Origin: Methylocella tundrae
GTDB lineage: Bacteria > Pseudomonadota > Alphaproteobacteria > Rhizobiales > Beijerinckiaceae
Direction: 5' to 3'
Assembly (NCBI RefSeq): GCF_038024855.1
Contig: NZ_CP139089.1
Coordinates: 1,240,001-1,304,000, forward strand
DNA: 64,000 nt
The position numbers and the translations under genes are program-made. Below, piece after piece: positions 38,024 to 46,799 of this stretch (position 1 is the stretch's first letter; every line of letters starts with the position of its first letter). The notes under the pieces are model-generated. The model did no database searches. It was not told the origin of the DNA and saw only the letters and a program-made list of their open reading frames with translations.

Positions 38024-39408
38024 CCGCGAACCTTTTGCAATTCCGGCTTCGCCCACCATGGGCCCGGATCGATCGCCGCCCCGTCTTTCCGAAACTCGAT
38101 ATAAAGGATAGGCTGCGCCGCCCCGATAGCTATAGCCGCAGCCGTCTTCGCCGATCCGTCGCCCATCACCGCGACCGGCTCCCCAGCCAAAATGAACTGC
38201 CCTACGTTTACGTTGATCCGATCCATCCCTGCAAGAATAATATAGTAACCCTGCCCCGCATTGATGATCAAGAGTTGTCCATAGGTGCGATAAGGCCCAG
38301 CATAGGCTGCCCAACCATCGCAGGGCGAGGCGACAACCGCCTGCGGGCGCGTTGCAATCAACATGCCCTTCTCAGCGCCGCCAAAGCCGTCCGGCGCGCC
38401 AAAGCCGCGCTGAAGCGAACCCGCTACGGGCAGCGGCAGCAACCCCTTCGTATCCGCGAAAGCGCTCGCCGGGGCGAGCCGCGCAGGATCCTTGAACGGC
38501 GCCATCGCCAGCTTGCGCTGCGCTTCCGGCGCCGCCGCCTGCGCCGCCTTCTGCGCTTCGTCAGACTTGCGCGCAGCCTCCGCCCCGCGGGCGGCGGCGG
38601 CATTCTCGGTCTCCATTCTGGCAATCAGATCTTTAAGGCTTGCAGCCTGTTTGGCAAGCTCAGCCGCGCGCGCATTTTCCGCGCCCAGCGCCTCTTCCGC
38701 CGCCGCCAGCGCGGATTGGCGGGCGTCGATCAGAGCGGCGAGACGCTGCCGATCGACGCCGAGTTTCTCGACGTCGCCGGCAAGTGAATCGCGCTCAGTG
38801 GCGATCGAACGGCGCAATTGTAACAAATCCGAGAGGTCGGAGGCGAGCGCTTCAGTCTCGGCGCGCATCTCGGGAAGCACCGAACCCAGCATCATTGACG
38901 TTCTGATCGCCGCCAGCATGTCCTCTGGAGCGACGAGCAGAGCCGGCGGCGGCTTGCGTCCCATCCGCTGCAGGGCCGCCAGAATCTCGGCGATGACCTG
39001 GCGACGGCTGGCGAGCGAGCGCCGGATCGCCTCCTCGCTTCCGGTCAGCGTATCAAGTCTTGCTTCCGCCTCGCTGATCTTGCGCTCGCGGCCGTCGATT
39101 GTTTGCACGAGATCGACCAGCGCCGTTGAAAGCTTCGCCCGATCGGTGCGGATCGAGGCGACCTCCGCTTCGATTTTGGCGCGTTGCTCCTGCGAGGCCT
39201 CGATCGTGTCCTGCATGCCGCGCAGTTCGAGCCGGCGCCCGCTCAACGCATCGGCGCTGTCGGATTTTTGCGTTTGGGGCGGCGGGTCTTGCGGCGGGGC
39301 TTGCGCGAGGGCCCGCGGCGAAAAAGACAAAAGGCTGACCACGAGCGCCAGCGATGCCGCTCTCTTCGCGCCCAAGCCGCCGCGGTCAGGCAAAATTCGA
39401 TGAATCAC
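38020..39408 (-). CDS. EnvC-like murein hydrolase activator
   Basis: The protein of about 462 residues has an N-terminal signal segment (RAASLALVVSLLSFSPRALA), a long coiled coil (about residues 60-290) and a C-terminal LytM/M23 domain. In that domain the zinc ligands of active M23 peptidases are missing: the usual HxGxD segment reads EKGMLIAT, and HxH is replaced in QGYYIILAGMDRI. This is the EnvC style, where the domain activates amidases rather than cutting. The GTG at 39408 with TTGAGAG upstream is chosen; longer starts run into the TetR gene. Its stop overlaps the ctpA start. Confidence 0.82.
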   Translation of the reverse strand: MIHRILPDRGGLGAKRAASLALVVSLLSFSPRALAQAPPQDPPPQTQKSDSADALSGRRLELRGMQDTIEASQEQRAKIEAEVASIRTDRAKLSTALVDLVQTIDGRERKISEAEARLDTLTGSEEAIRRSLASRRQVIAEILAALQRMGRKPPPALLVAPEDMLAAIRTSMMLGSVLPEMRAETEALASDLSDLLQLRRSIATERDSLAGDVEKLGVDRQRLAALIDARQSALAAAEEALGAENARAAELAKQAASLKDLIARMETENAAAARGAEAARKSDEAQKAAQAAAPEAQRKLAMAPFKDPARLAPASAFADTKGLLPLPVAGSLQRGFGAPDGFGGAEKGMLIATRPQAVVASPCDGWAAYAGPYRTYGQLLIINAGQGYYIILAGMDRINVNVGQFILAGEPVAVMGDGSAKTAAAIAIGAAQPILYIEFRKDGAAIDPGPWWAKPELQKVRG

Positions 39409-39481
39409 TGTCGCTCTCAAGCCGGCTACACTCAAGGTGGAACATGGCCGAAGCGCGGCGGATCCTGCAACATCGCGGTGT

Positions 39482-40096
39482 TCAGGCATCGCGCGAGAGC
39501 GCCGCCGCCTTGCTGAACGCCCGGCCGACATAAAGCCGGACGAGTTCGCGCGCCTCTGCGATGAGCGCCTCCTGCCCGGCCCCGGCTTCTTCCTCGGCGA
39601 CCACCGGCGCGATTTTCAAAAGGTGGAGAAGCACCGCCGCCATGCGCTCGGCCTCGGCCCCCGGCAAGGTTGTTGTGGCGGCGACAAGCAGCGTCGCGAG
39701 CCGTTCGCGTATGCTGTTGCGCACCGTCGAGCGCTTGTCGGCGGCCTCGCTGCGCGCATCGACAAGCGCGACCGCGGCGGACCGATCGGATCGCAGGTCG
39801 AGCATGAGGTCGACGAGGGCGTCCGCGATCGCATCCGGCGAGAGCTTCGGCGCCCGCTCGACGATGCCGTCGAGTGATTCTTTGAGAAGCGCCCAGTAGC
39901 GGCTGAGGATCGCGTCGGCGAGCACATCCTTGGTCGGAAAGAAGCGGTAAAGCGAGCCGATGGCGGTATTCGACCGCGCCGCGATCTCGCTCATCGTGGC
40001 GCCGTCATAGCCCTTCTCGGTAAATACGGCGGCGCCGGCGTCCATGATCGCGGCCACGCGCAATTTGCCGCGCGACCGCTTTGGTTCGAGCGCCAT
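39482..40096 (-). CDS. TetR-family transcriptional regulator
   Basis: The protein of about 204 residues has the TetR DNA-binding region at its N-terminus: IMDAGAAVFTEKGYDGATMS, then EIAARSNTAIGSLYRFFPTK. The rest is a helical ligand-binding domain with no recognisable ligand. A start about 9-11 codons upstream (40123) is also possible. It diverges from the isochorismatase-fold gene at 40233, a normal layout for a local repressor, though I find no clear palindromic operator in the 136 bases between them. Confidence 0.85.
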   Translation of the reverse strand: MALEPKRSRGKLRVAAIMDAGAAVFTEKGYDGATMSEIAARSNTAIGSLYRFFPTKDVLADAILSRYWALLKESLDGIVERAPKLSPDAIADALVDLMLDLRSDRSAAVALVDARSEAADKRSTVRNSIRERLATLLVAATTTLPGAEAERMAAVLLHLLKIAPVVAEEEAGAGQEALIAEARELVRLYVGRAFSKAAALSRDA

Positions 40097-40232
40097 TGCG
40101 GCCGTTGACTTTTGCGAGCACATCCTCAACTATCCGTTTTACGAATTCATCCTCGCATATCATCGCATTGCGCGGCCGTCACCTTGCGCGCTCCGCGCCG
40201 CCGGGAGCCGCCGCCTCGAAGAAAGACGTCAA

Positions 40233-40820
40233 ATGCCCGATTTTGATCTCCGCGCCGCCGCTCTCGTTCTGATCGACCTGCAAAACGGCATTGTCGGAAT
40301 GCCTCTTGAGCCGCGTTCCGGAACGACGACGCTCGCCACGGGCAAATCTCTCGCCGGCCGTTTCCGGGCAGCTGGCGCGCCGGTGATTCTGCTGCGCGTC
40401 GCATTTGCTGAAGACTTTGCCGACAGGCCGCCGCCGCGCGTCGATCAGCCGATGGCGCGTCCGGAAGGCGGATTGCCTGCTGACTGGAGCACGCTCGCGG
40501 AAGGGCTCGCTCAACCAACCGACATTGTCATCATCAAGCGGCAATGGGGAGCCTTCTACGGCACCGAGCTCGATCTCCAACTGCGGCGGCGCGGCGTCCG
40601 GACGATTGTGCTCGGAGGGGTTGCGACCAACTTTGGCGTCGAATCGACGGCGCGCCAGGCCTGGGAGCATGGCTATGAGGTCGTCCTCGTGGAAGACGCC
40701 TGCGCCGGCATATCGGCGGAACTGCACGATATGGCGATCCGGCATATCTTTCCGCGCATCGCCCGGGTGGCTCAAAGCCGGGACATCACTTTCGCCGGCG
40801 CCAGCGGCGAACTCGCCTGA
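40233..40820 (+). CDS. Isochorismatase-fold hydrolase
   Basis: The 195-residue protein has the fold's Asp in ALVLIDLQNGIVGM and Lys in IVIIKRQWGAFYGTELD. At the position where nicotinamidase-type enzymes have a nucleophilic Cys it has Gly, in GGVATNFGVESTARQAW. That Asp-Lys-Gly set is like true isochorismatases, so the protein probably hydrolyses an ether-type bond or has another role rather than acting as an amidase. It diverges from a TetR regulator that may control it. Substrate unknown. Confidence 0.83.
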   Translation: MPDFDLRAAALVLIDLQNGIVGMPLEPRSGTTTLATGKSLAGRFRAAGAPVILLRVAFAEDFADRPPPRVDQPMARPEGGLPADWSTLAEGLAQPTDIVIIKRQWGAFYGTELDLQLRRRGVRTIVLGGVATNFGVESTARQAWEHGYEVVLVEDACAGISAELHDMAIRHIFPRIARVAQSRDITFAGASGELA

Positions 40821-40865
40821 CGCACGATGTGGATGCGAAAAATCCGTAGCTTTTCGGCGCCGTCT

Positions 40866-41348
40866 CTAATCGCGATGATAAGGGTGGCCCGCGAGAATCG
40901 TCATCGCCCGGTAGATCTGCTCGGCCGCCATGATCTTCACCAATTGATGGGGAAAGGTCATCGGACCAAAGGAGAGGGTGAGGGAGGCCGCCGCGCGGAC
41001 ATCCGCGCCAAGGCCGTCCGCGCCGCCGATGACCAGCGCCAAAGCGGGCGCGCCCTGATCGCGGCGCTTGCCGAGATGCGAAGCAAACTCCCGGCTCGGC
41101 AGCAGTTTTCCGCCTTCGTCGAGCGCAATAAGCTCCGCTCCCGGCGGCAGAGCGCCGAGAATCGCCTTCGCCTCGTCGGCTTTCCGATCATTTGGCCTGC
41201 GCGCACGGCTCTCATCGAGTTCGCGCAGCTCTACGCCTGCGAAGCCTATCGCCCGGCCAGCGGCGTTCGCGCGCTCGATGTAGCGCAGCGCCAACTCCCT
41301 CTCGGCGCCGGCCTTGGAGCGGCCGACGCAAAACAGGACGAGGCGCAC
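40866..41348 (-). CDS. rlmH: 23S rRNA pseudouridine-1915 N3-methyltransferase
   Basis: The 160-residue SPOUT methyltransferase modifies helix 69 of 23S rRNA. The middle has [20 protein letters not shown], the SAM loop is [15 protein letters not shown], and the C-terminal SPOUT signature is [18 protein letters not shown]. It follows rsfS by 13 bases, the usual arrangement. Confidence 0.95.
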   Translation of the reverse strand: MRLVLFCVGRSKAGAERELALRYIERANAAGRAIGFAGVELRELDESRARRPNDRKADEAKAILGALPPGAELIALDEGGKLLPSREFASHLGKRRDQGAPALALVIGGADGLGADVRAAASLTLSFGPMTFPHQLVKIMAAEQIYRAMTILAGHPYHRD

Positions 41349-41361
41349 CTCTTAAGCGCGG

Positions 41362-41688
41362 TCAGCCGGCGCGCAACTCGCCGGGACGCCCAACGCCCCA
41401 CATCTTTTCGAGATTGTAGAACTGGCGCACCTCGGGCCTGAAGATGTGGACGATGACGTCGCTTCCATCGATCAGAACCCAGTCGCCCGCCTGCAATCCT
41501 TCGGCGCGGGGCGCCGCCTGGACGTCCTTGAACGCCTTGATGACGCGTTCGGCGATCGCTCCGACATGAACGTTGGAGCGGCCAGTCGCGATAATCATGA
41601 CGTCGGCGAGGGTGGTTTTGCCGTGCAGGTCGATTGAGACGACGTCCTCGGCCTTTAAGTCATCGAGAGCCGTCAAGATAGTCCGCAC
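41362..41688 (-). CDS. rsfS: Ribosomal silencing factor RsfS
   Basis: The protein of at least 108 residues binds L14 and blocks subunit joining when nutrients are scarce. The core reads AEDVVSIDLHGKTTLADVMI, SNVHVGAIAERVIKAFKDVQ and DWVLIDGSDVIVHIFRPEVR. The GTG at 41688 is the first common start but has a poor ribosome site. The frame stays open upstream to a CTG at 41772 that sits 6 bases behind AAGAGGAT, which would add 28 residues. nadD, the usual upstream neighbour, is not here. Confidence 0.92.
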   Translation of the reverse strand: MRTILTALDDLKAEDVVSIDLHGKTTLADVMIIATGRSNVHVGAIAERVIKAFKDVQAAPRAEGLQAGDWVLIDGSDVIVHIFRPEVRQFYNLEKMWGVGRPGELRAG

Positions 41689-42072
41689 GAGGGTCCCGGC
41701 CTCAGATCCAGAAAGACCGGGAAGTTGATGAATCGGCTGAGGCGCCGTTCCGCCAGAAATCGTGGGTATCAGGGTGCGATCCTCTTAAAAATAAAAAAGC
41801 GCCGGCCGGAAGAGTTGAAGAGATGATGACCGCCGAACGTACGGAAAACATGGCGTAGATTCCCTGTTTTTGCAAATGGCATTATTTTGTCCCCGCTATG
41901 CTGAAGCCTTTGCGCCGTTAAGCCCTGTTCGCCCGATAGCCTTCACGCCGGCCCGGTTTGGCGCCAAAGAGAATCCGCGCCGCCTCGTCGCGGCGATTCG
42001 CACGTCGCCGGAGCATCGAGGGCTTTCCATGATCGCCGCCTTCATTTTGCATTTTTTGTGCGGAGCCGCCGC

Positions 42073-42957
42073 GTGATCAGCGGCCAGGCGCAGCAGTTCT
42101 GGACCTTTATCGCCAATAGCCCAAAGCAGTTCGAACTGCCGCTCGACATGCGCCGTCGCGCCGGCGAGCGCGCGGAGAGCATGACGGCGGAGCCGCGCGG
42201 CGTCGCTTTCTCCCCGGCGCCCGAGGTTGGCGGCCTTTGGGCCGAGCCGCCGGAGGCGCGCGAGGGCGCCGCGATCCTCTATCTTTACGGCGGCGGCTAT
42301 GTGCTCGGCTCGCCAAAGTCGCGGCGCAAGACGGTCGGACATCTGGCGCTCGCCTGCGAAGCGCGCGCGCTGGTCCCGCATTATCGCGTCGGGCCGGAGC
42401 ATCCCTTCCCCGCCGCTGTCGAGGATTCGCTGCGCGCCTATCAGTGGCTGCTGGCTGAGGGTGCGGACCCCGCAAGGACGATCGTCGCCGGCGATTCGGC
42501 GGGCGGCGGACTGGCCCTCGCCACCATCGTCGCCGCGCGCGACGCCGGCCTGCCCGCCTGCGCCGGGATCGCCCTGATTTCCCCCTGGACGGACCTTGCC
42601 TGCGAGGCCGAGAGTTTCGCCAGCCGCGCCTCGGCCGACATCACCTGCACGCGCGAAAGCCTGTTGGAGATGGCCGGCTGGTATCTCGGCGGCGCCGATC
42701 CGCGCCACCCGCTCGCCTCGCCCCTGTCCGCCGATCTATCGGGCCTGCCGCCGATCCTCTGCCTCGTCGGCGGCGACGAAGTCTTGCTCGATGACACGAT
42801 ATTCCTTGTGCGGAAAGCGGGAATGGCGGGCGGCGAGGCCACGGCGATCGTCGCAGCCGGGATGCAGCATGTCTATCCGATCTGGGCCGGATTATTTCCA
42901 GAGGCCGATGAGGCGATTGCGCGGATCGGGGATTGGGCGCGCGGGAGGATGGGATGA
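42073..42957 (+). CDS. HSL-type alpha/beta hydrolase (esterase)
   Basis: The 294-residue protein belongs to the hormone-sensitive-lipase group. The oxyanion-hole motif is ILYLYGGGYVLGSPKSR, the nucleophile elbow is VAGDSAGGGLALATI, the acid is in LVGGDEVLLDD and the His in AAGMQHVYPIWAG. These enzymes cut short acyl esters. The GTG at 42073 has GGAG 8 bases upstream; another GTG lies at 42058. It has no signal peptide. Its surroundings give no clue to the substrate. Confidence 0.87.
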   Translation: MISGQAQQFWTFIANSPKQFELPLDMRRRAGERAESMTAEPRGVAFSPAPEVGGLWAEPPEAREGAAILYLYGGGYVLGSPKSRRKTVGHLALACEARALVPHYRVGPEHPFPAAVEDSLRAYQWLLAEGADPARTIVAGDSAGGGLALATIVAARDAGLPACAGIALISPWTDLACEAESFASRASADITCTRESLLEMAGWYLGGADPRHPLASPLSADLSGLPPILCLVGGDEVLLDDTIFLVRKAGMAGGEATAIVAAGMQHVYPIWAGLFPEADEAIARIGDWARGRMG

Positions 42958-43062
42958 GGCGTAAAAGCCTGAGTAGCCGCCCCGAGCGATGCGGGGCTGG
43001 ACTTCACTGGCGCCGACGTTAGTTTCACTGCGTTAGACCGATGTTTTTCTGGGAGGAAGCAC

Positions 43063-43299
43063 ATGACAGCCATGGATCGCCGCGCGATGCTCGGGACGCT
43101 GCTGGGAGGCGCCGCCGTCGCCGCCTTTGGACTGGCCCTGACGCCAGGGCTCGCGGAAGCCGCGCCGCTCATGATGGGCAAGGAGCTCGACGCTCCCACA
43201 GAAAACCTCATCGAAAAAACCGTCGTCGTCGTTCACCGCCGCCCCCGCCGCAGAGTGTGCTGGTGGCATAGAGGACGCCGCGTCTGCCGCTGGCGCTAA
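43063..43299 (+). CDS. Small exported protein with Arg/Trp/Cys-rich tail
   Basis: The 78-residue protein starts MTAMDRRAMLGTLLGGAAVA, with a twin Arg and a hydrophobic stretch that ends near LAEAAP, so it resembles a short Tat or Sec signal. The mature part is about 45 residues. The tail reads VVVVHRRPRRRVCWWHRGRR and then VCRWR, with two Cys, several Trp and very many Arg. Similar short proteins occur in Methylobacterium and relatives, but I know no function. GGGAGGAAG precedes the ATG. Confidence 0.75.
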   Translation: MTAMDRRAMLGTLLGGAAVAAFGLALTPGLAEAAPLMMGKELDAPTENLIEKTVVVVHRRPRRRVCWWHRGRRVCRWR

Positions 43300-43303
43300 A
43301 CCG

Positions 43304-44605
43304 TCAGCCCCCCGCCCGATCGGCCGCGATCAAAGCGAGCCCCGACGCGACCGACTGGAACGCGTCGCCGATATGCACGCGTTTCCCGCCGAAGCGCCGC
43401 GTGAACAGCGCGCGCACCGCCGGCACGAAGGATGTGCCCCCGGTCAAGAACACCGCATCTATGCCGGCGGCGGTCAACCCGGCCGCGGCGATGGCCTCGT
43501 CCATCGCCGCGCTGATCTTTTCCAGATCCTCCGCGATCCAGCCCTCGAAATCTTTTCGGCTCACGTCAGCCTCGATCTCGATCCCCTCGCGGGCAAACAG
43601 GAAACGCGCTTCGTCGTGAGCTGATAATTTCGCCTTGAGGTCGCCAACGGCGCGATAAAGCTCGAAACCAAGATCATGTTCGATGAGGATCAGCAGATCC
43701 TCAAGCCTGCGGGGCTCTTCCGCGCTCTGGATCAGCTTGCGCAATTCGCCGAGCGTCTGCGTCGTCTTCAGCCAGGACAATTGATGCCATTGCGCGAAGG
43801 CGGCGTGGAAATAGGCCGGGATCGGCAGCCTCTTTTCGAAAGAGCGATAAAACGTGTCCTTGCCGAGCTTTGGAGCCACGACATGATCGATGATGCGATA
43901 ATCGAAGGTGTCGCCGGCGACGCCGACGCCGCTATGCGCCAACGGCTTCGCCGTCAATCCGTCATTTTGGCGAGCGAAGCGAAGCACCGAAAAATCGCTG
44001 GTGCCGCCGCCGAAATCGGCGACGAGGACGGTCTCCTCACGGTCGAGCTTTCGCGCATACCAATAGGCGGCGCCAAGCGGCTCGAAGGCGAGTTCGACGC
44101 CCGTGACGCCAGCGAGATCATAGGCCGTCCGCAGCCGCGAGACAGCCAGCGCTTCGTCCGGCGTTTCGCCCGCGAAAACCACCGGGCGCCCTGAGATCAC
44201 CGCCGGCCGCGCCGAAAAACCGCCGGCGCCGCGCAATCCGTCATTGTCGAAAAGAGCGGTGAGGAACACCGCGATCAGCCGCTCGATGGTGAAACGCTCG
44301 CCGTAAAGCCGCGTCTCGCTGAAGAGGCGGCTCGCAAGGTAGGTCTTGATCGACTGAATGAAGCGCTGCTCACCTTCCTGGGCAATGGCGCGCGCGATGG
44401 CGCTTGGCCCCGCCGCGTGAGCGATTTTGCGCCCCTCGCGCCAGAACATCAGCGCCGTGCGGAAAGTGTCCGTCGCCCCGAAAGCCGATGGCCAGGTGAG
44501 GCTCTCGACATGACCGCTCTCGAAAGCGAGCGCGACGACGCTGTTCGTCGTGCCGAAGTCGACGCCAATACCAACAAGCGGACCGATATTCGCGCCTGAC
44601 ATCAA
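43304..44605 (-). CDS. Hsp70-family protein (YegD-like)
   Basis: The 433-residue protein has the actin/Hsp70 ATPase fold: VGIGVDFGTTNSVVALAF (phosphate 1), VLVADFGGGTSDFSVLRF (phosphate 2) and AVFLTGGTSFVPAVRALF (adenosine). It ends soon after the ATPase domain, so the usual DnaK substrate-binding domain is missing, as in E. coli YegD. A role as an atypical chaperone is inferred only. Its start lies 15 bases past the rpsA terminator, so it needs its own promoter or read-through. Confidence 0.88.
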   Translation of the reverse strand: MMSGANIGPLVGIGVDFGTTNSVVALAFESGHVESLTWPSAFGATDTFRTALMFWREGRKIAHAAGPSAIARAIAQEGEQRFIQSIKTYLASRLFSETRLYGERFTIERLIAVFLTALFDNDGLRGAGGFSARPAVISGRPVVFAGETPDEALAVSRLRTAYDLAGVTGVELAFEPLGAAYWYARKLDREETVLVADFGGGTSDFSVLRFARQNDGLTAKPLAHSGVGVAGDTFDYRIIDHVVAPKLGKDTFYRSFEKRLPIPAYFHAAFAQWHQLSWLKTTQTLGELRKLIQSAEEPRRLEDLLILIEHDLGFELYRAVGDLKAKLSAHDEARFLFAREGIEIEADVSRKDFEGWIAEDLEKISAAMDEAIAAAGLTAAGIDAVFLTGGTSFVPAVRALFTRRFGGKRVHIGDAFQSVASGLALIAADRAGG

Positions 44606-44619
44606 AAACCCTCTCGGCG

Positions 44620-44655
44620 AAAAAAAGCCCGCGCGAAAATGTTTCGCACGGGCTT
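44620..44655 (-). terminator. Intrinsic terminator of rpsA
   Basis: On the minus strand a 14-bp stem with one G-U pair (arms AAGCCCGTGCGAAA and TTTCGCGCGGGCTT) and a 3-base loop runs into a T run. It lies about 150 bases beyond the rpsA stop, after a repeat copy, and just before the Hsp70-like gene. Confidence 0.85.
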
Positions 44656-44672
44656 GCTATGCGTGGGCGGGG

Positions 44673-44787
44673 AGAGCGCTTTCCGATCAAATGGAGCCAT
44701 TTGACCTGAGAAACCGCTCCCGCTTCAGAAGCTTCAGTATATTCCTCACCGATCAGATTGAACCAATCTGATCGGAGTATGCTTGAA
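44673..44787. repeat. Dispersed palindromic repeat, copy C (diverged)
   Basis: The copy has the same order of stems as the one at 55131-55247 but with more changes. The GANTC site reads GAGCC here, and the outer arms of the long hairpin are GTATATTC and GGAGTATGC. The inner stem GATCAGATT/AATCTGATC is kept. It lies between rpsA and its terminator, so it should be transcribed as part of the rpsA 3' untranslated RNA. Confidence 0.8.
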
Positions 44788-44803
44788 GCTGCCCTCTTAA
44801 AGA

Positions 44804-46567
44804 TTATTCGTCGGACGACTTCTTCTTCGGCGTCTCTTCGCGGGCGCGCAGCGCCGCGCCGAGAATGTCGCCGAGCGAAGCGCCGGAGTCGGCGGAGCCA
44901 TATTGCGCAATGGCCTCCTTCTCCTCGGCGACTTCGAGCGCCTTGATCGACACCGAGACCTTGCGGGCGCGGCGGTCGAACAGCGTGATGCGGGCGTCGA
45001 CCTTCTCGCCGACCGCGAAACGCTCCGGCCGCTGGTCGGCGCGGTCACGCGCGAGTTCATTGCGCTTGACGAAGGCGGTGAAGTCGCTGCCGACGATTTT
45101 GACGTCGATGCCGCCATCCTTGACATCAAGCACTTCGCAGGTGACGACCGATCCCTTCTTGAGATCGGAGGCGTCTTCGCCCGTCTTGCCGGCCGCGCCT
45201 TCGCTCGGCTTGGCGGCGAACGGATCGGAGGCGAGCTGCTTTACACCGAGCGAAATGCGCTCCTTCTCGATATCGACGTCAAGCACCTTGGCCTTGACGA
45301 TATCGCCCTTCTTGTAGTCCTCGATCGCCTGTTCGCCGGGCTTCTTCCAGTCGAGATCGGAGAGATGGACCATGCCGTCGACATCGCCGTCGAGCCCGAT
45401 GAACAGACCAAATTCGGTCTTGTTCTTGACCTCGCCCTCGACTTCGGAGCCGATCGGGAATTTTTCCGCGAAGGATTCCCACGGGTTCGCCAGCGTCTGC
45501 TTGAGGCCGAGCGAGATGCGGCGCTTGACCGGATCGACTTCGAGCACCTGCACGTCGACTTCCTGGCTCGTCGCGACGATCTTGCCGGGATGCACGTTCT
45601 TCTTTGTCCAGGACATTTCCGAGACGTGGATCAAGCCTTCGATGCCGGGCTCGAGCTCGACGAAGGCGCCGTAGTCGGTGATGTTGGTGACGCGTCCCTG
45701 GAAGCGCGCGTTGACCGGATATTTCGCCTCGATGCCCTGCCACGGATCCTCGAGCAACTGCTTCATGCCGAGCGAAATGCGGTGGGTCTCGTGGTTGATC
45801 TTGATGATCTTGACGCGAACCGTCTGCCCGATGGTCAACACCTCGGTCGGATGGTTGACGCGCCGCCAGGCGATGTCGGTGACATGCAGAAGGCCGTCGA
45901 TGCCGCCGAGATCGACGAAGGCGCCGTAATCGGTGATGTTCTTCACCATGCCCTCGATCACCTGACCTTCTTCGAGGTTGGCGACGATCTCATGGCGCTG
46001 CTCGGCGCGGGATTCTTCGAGAACGGTGCGGCGCGAGACGACGATATTGCCGCGGCGGCGATCCATTTTGAGAATCTGGAAGGGCTGCGGCACCTGCATC
46101 AACGGGGTGACGTCGCGGATTGGGCGGATATCCACCTGGCTGCGCGGCAGGAAGGCGACGGCGCCGTCGAGATCGACGGTAAAGCCGCCCTTGACCTGGT
46201 TGAAGATGATGCCTTCGACCTTTTCCTGCTTCTCGAAAGCCTTTTCGAGCTTGACCCAGCTCTCTTCGCGGCGGGCCTTGTCGCGCGAGATGACGGCTTC
46301 GCCGAGCGCGTTTTCGATGCGCTCGAGATAGACCTCGACTTCATCGCCGACTTTGGGCGGGCCTTCGCGGCCGGGGCCTTGAAATTCCTTGAGGGCGACG
46401 CGTCCTTCGGTCTTCAGACCGAGGTCGACGACGGCGACGTCTTTTTCAATCGCAACGACGATGCCCTTGATGACGGAGCCTTCGAAAGCCTCGTTCTGGC
46501 CATAGCTTTCGTCGAGAAGCGCCGCGAAATCCTCGCGCGAGGGCGCGTAGGTGGAAGTTGATGCCAT
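44804..46567 (-). CDS. rpsA: 30S ribosomal protein S1
   Basis: The 587-residue protein has six S1 RNA-binding domains. Landmarks are SVIKGIVVAIEKDVAVVDLG in the first, IEGMVKNITDYGAFVDLGGI in the third, QGRVTNITDYGAFVELEPGI in the fourth, and EVEGEVKNKTEFGLFIGLDG in the fifth. A charged tail ends in KKKSSDE. S1 brings mRNA to the 30S subunit. The ATG is preceded by AGGAGA at good spacing. cmk, a frequent upstream neighbour, is absent here. A long open frame on the opposite strand is only a shadow of this gene. Confidence 0.97.
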   Translation of the reverse strand: MASTSTYAPSREDFAALLDESYGQNEAFEGSVIKGIVVAIEKDVAVVDLGLKTEGRVALKEFQGPGREGPPKVGDEVEVYLERIENALGEAVISRDKARREESWVKLEKAFEKQEKVEGIIFNQVKGGFTVDLDGAVAFLPRSQVDIRPIRDVTPLMQVPQPFQILKMDRRRGNIVVSRRTVLEESRAEQRHEIVANLEEGQVIEGMVKNITDYGAFVDLGGIDGLLHVTDIAWRRVNHPTEVLTIGQTVRVKIIKINHETHRISLGMKQLLEDPWQGIEAKYPVNARFQGRVTNITDYGAFVELEPGIEGLIHVSEMSWTKKNVHPGKIVATSQEVDVQVLEVDPVKRRISLGLKQTLANPWESFAEKFPIGSEVEGEVKNKTEFGLFIGLDGDVDGMVHLSDLDWKKPGEQAIEDYKKGDIVKAKVLDVDIEKERISLGVKQLASDPFAAKPSEGAAGKTGEDASDLKKGSVVTCEVLDVKDGGIDVKIVGSDFTAFVKRNELARDRADQRPERFAVGEKVDARITLFDRRARKVSVSIKALEVAEEKEAIAQYGSADSGASLGDILGAALRAREETPKKKSSDE

Positions 46568-46799
46568 GTGGTCTCCTGGATGCCCGAATCTCGGGCAGCG
46601 CCGGTGGTTTTAGGGTTGGTTGCGCTTTTTGCCGCCGGCATCCTTTGCTTCAAGAGCTAAGGACCACCGCTCGAAAGCGGGCCGGCGCCGAGACGGCGGT
46701 AAAAAGCAGGTTAAGCGGCCTATCTAGCAAGCCGCAGGCCCCGCGGCAAGGGGCGCGCGGCGGCAATCGTTCGGCGCGCGCCGAATCGAGCGCCTGGGG

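Noticed and set aside
40600..40680. Missing nucleophilic Cys in the isochorismatase-fold protein
   Set aside because: Gly at this position is normal for true isochorismatases, so it is not evidence of decay.
44903..46561. A 550-codon open frame on the plus strand opposite rpsA
   Set aside because: It mirrors rpsA codon by codon; GC-rich genes often leave the opposite strand open. The translation is not family-like.
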